From Methanothermobacter sp049720995 (GTDB lineage: Archaea; Methanobacteriota; Methanobacteria; Methanobacteriales; Methanothermobacteraceae), in NCBI RefSeq assembly GCF_049720995.1, contig NZ_JBNASF010000006.1, positions 1-64,000 on the forward strand: DNA of 64,000 nucleotides, written 5' to 3'. The translations under genes were made by a program, and so were the position numbers. Positions 57,574 to 64,000 of the stretch are shown piece after piece (the stretch's first letter is position 1; each line of letters begins with the position of its first letter). The notes under the pieces are model-generated. The model did not search any database and was not told the origin of the DNA. It saw nothing but the letters and a program-made list of their open reading frames with translations.

Positions 57574-58611
57574 CTACCTTTTAAGTCCCGAATCAGCGGC
57601 CTCATAGACACTGTCAATTATTATTCTGAAAAGGTCGTCTGTCTTGATTTCCTTCGTACCCTTTCGTGAAACAAGAAGCCTCAGTGCCAAGTTGACTATC
57701 TCATCAACATCGGTTGACCTGTACATCAGCCCGTTCTCAATGTAGAACCTGTCAACCGAAAGCGGCTTTCCAGGGTAACAGGATATGACCGGCGTGCCGA
57801 GTAGGGCGGCCTCCCTGTTCATGGTGCCCCCTGCCCCGATTACAAGGTCGCACCTCTTCATGAGGCTGAATGTGTCAACCGGCGGCTTGATTATGGTGAC
57901 GTTATCATATCCCCTGAAGATCTCCTCCTGTTCCCTGAACCTTGGGATGATGAGTATGTTGGCGTAATCCTTTAGAACCTCCACTATCGGCGTGAGCACA
58001 GATTCATGGCAGTCAGCATCCAGATAGGAGGCCAGGGATGGTTCCGGCCTCATGAGTATGGTCTTCTCCCTTTCAAGTTTCAGGTTCAGGTCCTCAAAGA
58101 TGTTCTCATTGTACTCAAAGTTCTGGAAGTGGATTATCTCAGATGACCCCCTGTACCTCGTTATCCTGTTGGGGTCAGCCCCTGTCTTCATTATATCCCA
58201 TAGATCAATGACCTCAGGCATGATTATATGATCACAGAGTGGGAGTGTCAGCTTGTTGGCTGCAAGGGCATGCTCATTGTCCAGTACATAGACACTGGGG
58301 ATTCCAAGACCAAATGTGACCCTTGGAAGCTCTATCGAATGTTTTGAAAGGCCGACATCAGGTTTCTCTTCACTTATAAATTTTGAGAGCTTGTAGGCCC
58401 TCTTTGTACTCTCAAGAAGCTTTTCAGAAAGGGTGACGCCGTGTTTACCTATCGAGGTGAATTCAAAGCCAAAGAGGTTCATGAGCCTGTGGATATCTCC
58501 GAACTTCCTTGCTGTTATGATCACATCCTCCCCCTCGTCCTGGAGGTGGGTGATGATGTCCCTGAAAAACCTCACATGGGGGGCATTTGTAATGTCAATC
58601 CATACCTTCAA
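57574..58611 (-). CDS. DUF354 (COG1817) glycosyltransferase-like protein
   Basis: A protein of about 345 residues with the two-Rossmann GT-B layout of the DUF354 family, related to UDP-GlcNAc 2-epimerases and glycosyltransferases. It shows VWIDITNAPHVRFFRDI, SKHSIELPRVTFGLGIPSVYVLDNEH and the donor-site-like DLVIGAGGTMNREAALLGTPVI. The activity is unknown, perhaps in surface sugar synthesis. The frame starts at ATG 58623, but TTG 58611 (KVWIDIT) has GGTGAT nearby and fits better. It lies downstream of hypB. Confidence 0.78.
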   Translation of the reverse strand: MKVWIDITNAPHVRFFRDIITHLQDEGEDVIITARKFGDIHRLMNLFGFEFTSIGKHGVTLSEKLLESTKRAYKLSKFISEEKPDVGLSKHSIELPRVTFGLGIPSVYVLDNEHALAANKLTLPLCDHIIMPEVIDLWDIMKTGADPNRITRYRGSSEIIHFQNFEYNENIFEDLNLKLEREKTILMRPEPSLASYLDADCHESVLTPIVEVLKDYANILIIPRFREQEEIFRGYDNVTIIKPPVDTFSLMKRCDLVIGAGGTMNREAALLGTPVISCYPGKPLSVDRFYIENGLMYRSTDVDEIVNLALRLLVSRKGTKEIKTDDLFRIIIDSVYEAADSGLKR

Positions 58612-58629
58612 GGGGATCACCATAAAATT

Positions 58630-59283
58630 TCAATCCGCCATGGCATCCTCAATGGCATCAATTATCTCCTGAACACCCTCACCGGTTTTGAGACTGGTCT
58701 TAAGCACCATTACATCGGGGTTGATATTCTTAACATCCTCAACCATCTTATCAAGATCTGCACCAACCGCATCTGCAAGGTCGGCCTTGTTGATAACCAC
58801 GAGGTCTGCCTCCCTGAATATGAGGGGGTGCTTCTCCACCGTATCATCGCCCTCTGTGGAGCTCACCACAACGATCCTCATATGTGATCCAAGGTCGAAG
58901 TCCACCGGGCATATGAGGTTACCAACGTTTTCAATGAAAAGGATGTCCACATCATCAAGGGGAAGATCCTCCAGTGCGTGTTCAACGAGATGAGCGTCAA
59001 GGTGGCATTCCTTGCCTGTGTTCAGCCCGACAACCGGGACGCCGTAACTTTCGAACCTCCCCGCGTCAAATTTGCTTATAACATCCCCTGCAATGACCGC
59101 AACCTTCCTGTCCATGTTCTCAATGAGCCTCTCTATGAGTGTTGTCTTCCCTGATCCTATTGCGCCAAGGAAATCAACTGCAAAGACATCTGACCTGTCA
59201 AGGCGCCTCTGGTTTTTCCTGGCAAGTTTTCTGTTTGCAAGGAGAATATCATTCTGAATTTCAACCTCTGCTATCTTATGCAT
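58630..59283 (-). CDS. hypB: Hydrogenase nickel incorporation GTPase HypB
   Basis: HypB uses GTP to help insert nickel into NiFe hydrogenases. The 217-residue protein has Walker A GAIGSGKTT (residues 40-48), the LNTGKECHLDAHLVEHAL region with the CH nickel-binding pair, ENVGNLICPVDFDLG and the specificity motif NKADLAD. hypA lies just upstream, together forming a nickel-delivery pair. The hypB ATG is 12 bp from the hypA stop. Confidence 0.96.
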   Translation of the reverse strand: MHKIAEVEIQNDILLANRKLARKNQRRLDRSDVFAVDFLGAIGSGKTTLIERLIENMDRKVAVIAGDVISKFDAGRFESYGVPVVGLNTGKECHLDAHLVEHALEDLPLDDVDILFIENVGNLICPVDFDLGSHMRIVVVSSTEGDDTVEKHPLIFREADLVVINKADLADAVGADLDKMVEDVKNINPDVMVLKTSLKTGEGVQEIIDAIEDAMAD

Positions 59284-59295
59284 GGAATTCCTCCT

Positions 59296-59664
59296 TTATT
59301 CCTTCTTCTCAATCTTTATGTTCTTAACGTTGCATTCCCTGCCAGCCCTCACCTGGAATTCATGTCCCCCGCATTCAGGGCAGCTTATAACCGGGGCAAG
59401 GTGGTCAAGTTCATCGGCCTCAACCACGCCCTCATATCCGCATTCGCATTCTATTTCAGCAGGGACAACCTCAAGGTTAAAATTCGCCCCCTCAAGTATT
59501 GTGCCCTCGCTGAGGACCTCCAGCATGAATATGATCTGTTCAGGGTTAAGTAGAGTTAGCTGACCGATCTCAACCGTGACCTCCAGGACCTCAACTGCAT
59601 CGTTCTTCTCTGCAGCATCGATGACGGTCCTCACAATTGCATCGGCCATGGATAGTTCATGCAA
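59296..59664 (-). CDS. hypA: Hydrogenase nickel incorporation protein HypA
   Basis: HypA carries nickel to the hydrogenase large subunit with HypB. The zinc domain CECGYEG and CPECGGH is clear. The frame reads MKWLHELS from an ATG at 59673, but HypA needs Met1-His2-Glu3 at the extreme N terminus because the amine and His2 bind nickel. TTG 59664 gives exactly MHELS, and AGGTGA stands five bases before it. I therefore place the start there (122 residues). Confidence 0.95.
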   Translation of the reverse strand: MHELSMADAIVRTVIDAAEKNDAVEVLEVTVEIGQLTLLNPEQIIFMLEVLSEGTILEGANFNLEVVPAEIECECGYEGVVEADELDHLAPVISCPECGGHEFQVRAGRECNVKNIKIEKKE

Positions 59665-59755
59665 CCATTTCACCTCTCTGGTCTGACAAAATTTTATAAT
59701 TAGAATTAATAGAGTTATCTATATAAAAATTGTTAATCATGCATGGTGATTTTTC

Positions 59756-60610
59756 ATGATAATAGGTTGTTCAGCATCACAGAAACTGGCTGCCAGCGTT
59801 GCAGATTTGCTTGATGATAGACTGTGTCCAGTTGAAACCCGTAAATTCCCTGACGGGGAGCGTTATATCCGTGTTAAGGGCGAGGTTGATGGTGAGGTCA
59901 CCGTTGTTCAGTCAACAGGTTACCCTCAGGATGAAAACCTCATGGAACTCCTCTTCATGATGGAGAACCTTAAGGATCTTGGGGCGGATTATGTACGGGC
60001 TGTGGTACCCTACTTCGGTTACGGGAGGCAGGAGCGGCGCTTCAAAGGTGGTGAGGCTGTGTCAGCCAGAATAGTTGCCCACCTCCTCGAGGCCGCTGGT
60101 GCAGATGAGATCATAACTGTGAATCTCCATGAGAACTGTCTCAGCGAATTCTTCACCATACCTGTAACTGAACTTTCTGCCATGCCCCTCATAGCCAGGC
60201 ACATTTCATTCCTGGATGATCCTGTGATCATCGCACCCGATAAGGGTGCTATGGACCATGCCAGGGAGGTCAGCAGCATACTTGGATGTGAATGCGATTA
60301 CATGGAGAAGGTTAGACTTTCCCCTGAAACCGTTGAGACCCGGGTGCGGGACCTGGATGTTGAGGGGATGGACGCCGTGGTGGTGGATGACATCATAAGT
60401 ACCGGTGGTACGATTGTGAACGCCGCAGGAATTTTAAGAAACTGCGGGGCCTCAAGCATAACCGTGTGCTGTGTCCACCCTGTTCTGGTGGAGGATGCCC
60501 TGCTCAAGATATTCTCTGCAGGTGTTGAGCGGGTGATTGCAACGGACACCCTGAAATCTGAGGTGAGTGAGATCTCGGTGGCTCCTCTGATTGCAGAGGC
60601 CATGAAATAA
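59756..60610 (+). CDS. prs: Ribose-phosphate pyrophosphokinase (PRPP synthase)
   Basis: Prs makes PRPP from ribose-5-phosphate and ATP for nucleotides, histidine and tetrahydromethanopterin. The 284-residue protein is the short archaeal form: RKFPDGERYIRVKG, PYFGYGRQERRFKGGEAVSA (ATP and ribose loop), and VVVDDIISTGGTIVNAA (PRPP-binding motif). ATG 59756 has GGTGAT upstream and a TATA box ctatataaaa near 59719-59729. It is divergent from hypA, with a T7 run after the stop. Confidence 0.96.
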   Translation: MIIGCSASQKLAASVADLLDDRLCPVETRKFPDGERYIRVKGEVDGEVTVVQSTGYPQDENLMELLFMMENLKDLGADYVRAVVPYFGYGRQERRFKGGEAVSARIVAHLLEAAGADEIITVNLHENCLSEFFTIPVTELSAMPLIARHISFLDDPVIIAPDKGAMDHAREVSSILGCECDYMEKVRLSPETVETRVRDLDVEGMDAVVVDDIISTGGTIVNAAGILRNCGASSITVCCVHPVLVEDALLKIFSAGVERVIATDTLKSEVSEISVAPLIAEAMK

Positions 60611-60617
60611 TTTTTTT
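60611..60617 (+). terminator. Poly-T terminator after prs
   Basis: A run of seven T on the plus strand begins one base after the prs stop codon. Runs of T on the coding strand are the usual archaeal intrinsic termination signal. No hairpin is needed. Confidence 0.45.
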
Positions 60618-60718
60618 ATTCCAGACCTAAAGGTGGACCCTTTACTACTAAAAGGACCCGTCTCCATTGAAAACCTTCGAAATTGAAATGGGAAAAAGTC
60701 CAGCCCCTTCGGAAAAAA

Positions 60719-62653
60719 TCAGTGCATGGCTGGCTTCTTCATGATTGAGGGTACTATATCGCTTATTTTCTGCATCCTCTCAAGTAGGCTCTCCTTGCCC
60801 TTACCAATGAGGGCGTGTTCCAGGACATCACCGAGGGTCTCAACGGGTATTATCTCAACCTTATCCTCATACCTCTTCTCAATCATGACATCCCCCATAT
60901 TGGAGGCGGGTATGAGTACCTTCTTTATTCCTGCCTCTGCAGCTGCCTCTATCTTCCCTGTAACCCCACCCACAGGGAGCACATCACCACGTATGCTCAG
61001 TGAGCCTGTCAGGGCGACTGACTGATCCACGGGTATCTCCTCAAGGGCTGATATGACTGCCGTTGCCACTGAGACGCTTGCACTGTCACCCTCCACACCA
61101 TCGTATGCCTGGAGGAACTGGATGTGTATGTCATAGTTGGATATGTCTGTACCTGTGTATTTCTTGATTAGGGCGCTTACGTTCTGAACCGCCTCACGGG
61201 CGATCTCACCCAGTTTACCTGTTGCGATTATCCTGCCCTCCTCCTTGCTCTGAGCTGGGGCTGCCTCTGCAGCTATCGGGAGGATGATACCGCTCCTGTC
61301 ACCGATTATTGCAAGCCCATTGACACGTCCAACCTCGCCTCCCTCTGATTTGAAGACACTGTACTTCTTCTTCTGTACAATGTATCGGTCTGCGATCTGC
61401 TGTTCGAGGGTCCTTGAAAGTTTCTTTGCCTCCATAACATCGCTGGTCTCAACCAGTTCAGCGCCTCGACTCTTGGCAATGTCCCCCGCAGCCCTCACAA
61501 GACCCCCAAGTTCACGGAGTTTGAGTGTGAGTGAATCCTTCTTACCGGCCCTCCTCTGGGCCTCCCTTATTATCTCCTCTATGGCCTCCCTGCTGAAGTG
61601 AGGGATCCTTCCATCCTTTTCAACTTCCTGTGCAACGAACTGGACAAGTTTGTCCCTGTTTTCAGGTGTATCGGGCATTGTGTCCTTCATGAAGACCTCG
61701 TAACCGTATCCCCTTATCCTTGAGCGGAGGGCAGGGTGCATGCCCTCAAGCACCTGAAGGTTACCTGATGCCACAAGAACAAAGTCACATGGGACTGCCT
61801 GTGAGCGCACCATTGCACCGCTGCTTGTCTCGCTCTGACCCGTAATTGAGTACTTCTTCTCCTGCATTGCTGTTAGGAGTTCCTGCTGGGTCTTCATCTT
61901 CATGGTCCCTATCTCGTCTATGTAGAGGACCCCCTTGTTGGCCCTGTGTATCATCCCGGCCTCGACCCTCTCATGTGCAGGGGTGCCCAGGCCTCCTGAC
62001 TGGTATGGGTCGTGCCTCACATCCCCCAGGAGCGCACCTGCATGGGCACCGGTTGCATCCACAAATGGGGCAACCTGCCTTCCCTCATTGTTGACCAGGA
62101 GTTTAGGCACCATGACTGTGTTCCTTGGCCTGAACTGCTGGAGGGCCAGGAAGACTATACCCGCTGCTATTATGGCTGCAAGGAACTGATTAACCATGAA
62201 CCCGAGGACAAGGATGAATGATATTATGAGCATCATGAAGAGGTTCTTCTTCTCATCCTGTGCCCTGGCCCGGTTCTTGTGGTTCATCACGATTTTCCTG
62301 CCCTCCCCGGCGGGTACGGTGCCAATGAGGGGGTTGTTAGGGTCATCTATATTGGGGTAAACCAGTATGTCCTGGAGTTTTTCCCGGGGCAGGAGTTCTG
62401 CCATTGCCTTGGCCAGCATTGATTTGCCGACCCCTGGTTCACCTATCAATAATACGTTACGTCTCTGTTCTGCAGCCTTTTTTATGGTCTCAACTGCCTC
62501 TTCCTGACCTATGATCTGATCTATGAGTCTTTCAGGGACATCTATATCCTTTGAGGTTTCATATGAAAGGCTCCTCCCTGATTCCCTCTTATCATCTGTA
62601 CTTTCATATGAAACAGATTCTTCAATTCTGAAGTTTTTAATGGTGGGTTTCAT
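60719..62653 (-). CDS. lonB: Archaeal membrane-anchored Lon protease (LonB)
   Basis: LonB is the membrane-bound ATP-dependent protease of archaea. The 644-residue protein has Walker A GEPGVGKS, a hydrophobic hairpin of two membrane segments inserted in the AAA+ domain (about residues 127-165: FMMLIISFILVLGF, FLAAIIAAGIVFLAL), Walker B VLYIDEIGTM and the protease domain with catalytic Ser524 (EGDSASVS) and Lys567 (GGVTGKIE). The 43-residue spacing of the dyad is the usual one. It lies alone between prs and the PAS sensor. Confidence 0.97.
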   Translation of the reverse strand: MKPTIKNFRIEESVSYESTDDKRESGRSLSYETSKDIDVPERLIDQIIGQEEAVETIKKAAEQRRNVLLIGEPGVGKSMLAKAMAELLPREKLQDILVYPNIDDPNNPLIGTVPAGEGRKIVMNHKNRARAQDEKKNLFMMLIISFILVLGFMVNQFLAAIIAAGIVFLALQQFRPRNTVMVPKLLVNNEGRQVAPFVDATGAHAGALLGDVRHDPYQSGGLGTPAHERVEAGMIHRANKGVLYIDEIGTMKMKTQQELLTAMQEKKYSITGQSETSSGAMVRSQAVPCDFVLVASGNLQVLEGMHPALRSRIRGYGYEVFMKDTMPDTPENRDKLVQFVAQEVEKDGRIPHFSREAIEEIIREAQRRAGKKDSLTLKLRELGGLVRAAGDIAKSRGAELVETSDVMEAKKLSRTLEQQIADRYIVQKKKYSVFKSEGGEVGRVNGLAIIGDRSGIILPIAAEAAPAQSKEEGRIIATGKLGEIAREAVQNVSALIKKYTGTDISNYDIHIQFLQAYDGVEGDSASVSVATAVISALEEIPVDQSVALTGSLSIRGDVLPVGGVTGKIEAAAEAGIKKVLIPASNMGDVMIEKRYEDKVEIIPVETLGDVLEHALIGKGKESLLERMQKISDIVPSIMKKPAMH

Positions 62654-62792
62654 TTCTATTCGAATGCCTCCATTAAGTGAAGTGGTTAAAATAAAATCAC
62701 AGTTTACTGTTATCCCTTCTGCCTAAAATATTTTACTTACAAATTTTTATTTTAATTTATGGTGATGTCACTTATAAAGGTATCTCCAGGGG

Positions 62793-64000
62793 TCAGCGGT
62801 TTATCTCGGATATGAGGGCAAGGGCATTCTGGATAAATTTCTCAACTATTTTACGGTACTTCTCCTCACTTGCCCTGAGGGCCTCCTGTGTCCTCTTAAT
62901 CTCAGTTATATCCCTTGCAATGGTGGATACTCCTATAATCTCACCATTAACGTCCCTGAGTGGTGAGAGTGAAATGGAAACCCATATCTCCTCCCCATCC
63001 TTCCTTAACCTTCTGGCTTCAAAATTTGAAACAAGTTTACCTGACCTCACCTCTGATATGAAGTTCCTGAGTCTCTCAAATTCCTCCTCATCCATGAGCA
63101 TCGAAACATTCTGTCCCCTGGCCTCCTCTGCACTGTAACCATATATCCTCTCAGCACCCCTGTTCCAGTCAATTATGGTCCCATCAAGGTCATAGCTTAC
63201 GATGGCATCTCTCGAGGACTCCACGATGGACGCCAGCCTTTCGAGTTCACGCTGGAACTTCATCCTCTCTGTCACATCCCTGAAGATGGCCCTACTGTAC
63301 TCAACCTCCCCATTCCTCATGCGAACGTTAACGTTTCCCTCCACAAAGATCTTCTCACCATCCTTTGTTATGAATGCGGTTTCAACCAGGGAAATGCTCT
63401 CCCCACTCATTACACGCCTGAAGATCTCGTGGCACTCATCCAGCTTGTCGGGGTGTATCACATCAAATAGGGTGAGATTCTCAAGTTCGTCCTCAGTGTA
63501 ACCCAGTGTCTCCATCCAGGCCCTGTTCACATATACAAATCTGCCCTCAGGGTCGACAGCCTGTATCATGTCATTGGCGTTCTCAAAGAGGTCCCTGAAC
63601 TGCTCCTCCCTTCTGTGAATCTCAGCCTCCATTTTCCTCCTCTCTGAGATATCCCTGATTATTGAGGTCAGGAAAAGGCCCCCTGATGTTCGCGCAGGGT
63701 TCAGGCTCATTTCAACAGGGAACTCAGTTCCATCTGATCGGAGGGATGTGGTTTCAAAGAGCCTCCCTGCAAGTTCGTGCTTCCCCTCCATCCGGTATTC
63801 TCTCATCTTGGCGTTTAGGTCATCCCTGAGGGATTCGGGAACAAGTAAATCCACTCTTTTACCCTCAAGGGAGGTGTATCCAAACATTCTGTCTGCCGCA
63901 GGGTTTGAGAATACTATAATGCCCTCAGAGTCAACAGTGATCACCCCATCGAGGCTGTTATGTATAACCGTCTCAAATACTGATTTAAGGTCCTCATCAG
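62793..64000 (-). CDS. PAS-domain sensor protein, 5' end beyond the window
   Basis: The open frame continues past the right edge with coding potential: upstream codons read SVFETVIHNSLDGVITVDSEG, a typical PAS start, so the GTG at 63944 is not the start. Within the window there are three PAS/PAC units (YTSLEGKRVDLLVPE; FENANDMIQAVDPEGRFVYVN; VSYDLDGTIIDWNRGAERIYGYS) with PAC segments such as RDISERRKM, RDVTERMKF and RDITEIKRT. The protein ends with a short coiled coil (EEKYRKIVEKFIQNALALI) and no kinase domain at the C terminus. It may relay a signal by protein contact. Confidence 0.85.
   Translation of the reverse strand, partial: DEDLKSVFETVIHNSLDGVITVDSEGIIVFSNPAADRMFGYTSLEGKRVDLLVPESLRDDLNAKMREYRMEGKHELAGRLFETTSLRSDGTEFPVEMSLNPARTSGGLFLTSIIRDISERRKMEAEIHRREEQFRDLFENANDMIQAVDPEGRFVYVNRAWMETLGYTEDELENLTLFDVIHPDKLDECHEIFRRVMSGESISLVETAFITKDGEKIFVEGNVNVRMRNGEVEYSRAIFRDVTERMKFQRELERLASIVESSRDAIVSYDLDGTIIDWNRGAERIYGYSAEEARGQNVSMLMDEEEFERLRNFISEVRSGKLVSNFEARRLRKDGEEIWVSISLSPLRDVNGEIIGVSTIARDITEIKRTQEALRASEEKYRKIVEKFIQNALALISEINR

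Overview
The window looks like chromosomal DNA of a thermophilic hydrogenotrophic methanogen of the genus Methanothermobacter. Evidence: a pseudomurein-type Mur ligase / MraY-like / ATP-grasp cluster, Mch (methenyl-H4MPT cyclohydrolase), a MetE-core methionine synthase, PAN, LonB, archaeal MBF1, a KEOPS subunit (Cgi121), methanogen-only families (DUF356, DUF1890, DUF1894, DUF2121), TATA-box promoters, GGTGAT/GGAGG ribosome binding sites and frequent TTG/GTG starts. From memory the gene order matches the MTH720-MTH786 stretch of M. thermautotrophicus; I could not check this by search. Gene density is high, and no prophage, insertion sequence or CRISPR array was seen.

Layout. 1-5 kb: the 5' end of a secreted protein, an AT-rich gap, Nre repair protein, a PLP enzyme, Cgi121 and citramalate synthase. 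5-11 kb: tRNA methyltransferase, geranylgeranyl-reductase-like flavoprotein, PH-domain membrane protein, UPF0280, PAN divergent from aMBF1, DUF356. 11-17 kb: two exported proteins (one POTRA-like) followed by the pseudomurein ligase, MraY-like transferase and ATP-grasp enzyme. 17-25 kb: hydrogenase maturation protease, methyltransferase, NikR, CBS and winged-helix proteins, PheS, CitG-like enzyme, HemB, Fe-S protein, HhH-GPD glycosylase. 25-35 kb: AIM24, AroC, ThrE-like exporter, tRNA-Thr(CGT), metallo-beta-lactamase fold protein (frameshifted), DUF2121, a YyaL-type thioredoxin-domain protein with a CopB ATPase, rubrerythrin and superoxide reductase. 35-43 kb: glyoxalase-fold protein, lipoprotein, antiporter, MFS transporter, a split prenyltransferase-repeat protein, a DHH nuclease, endonuclease III and a small GTPase. 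43-51 kb: AroA, ValS, two exported or membrane orphans, PheT, YjbQ. 51-60 kb: a DUF362 ferredoxin, the C1 cluster mch-thyA-metE-DUF1894-DUF1890, a membrane protein, GNAT, tRNA-Ala(GGC), a DUF354 protein, HypB and HypA. 60-64 kb: Prs, LonB and a PAS sensor cut by the window end.

Themes. Nickel and hydrogenase functions recur (NikR, HypA, HypB, maturation protease), as do oxygen defence (rubrerythrin, superoxide reductase) and C1/methionine/thymidylate metabolism. The hunt gave no wholly new defence or mobile system. It did give two likely one-base frameshifts, each with sequence-level evidence; two 48-bp tandem duplications that each cover a stop codon; four palindromic AT-rich elements inside divergent gene pairs, most of them close to the midpoint; duplicated promoter segments with about 60-67 bp period; a G-quadruplex-capable 19-bp triplet repeat; and a membrane-anchored POTRA-like protein beside the cell wall genes.
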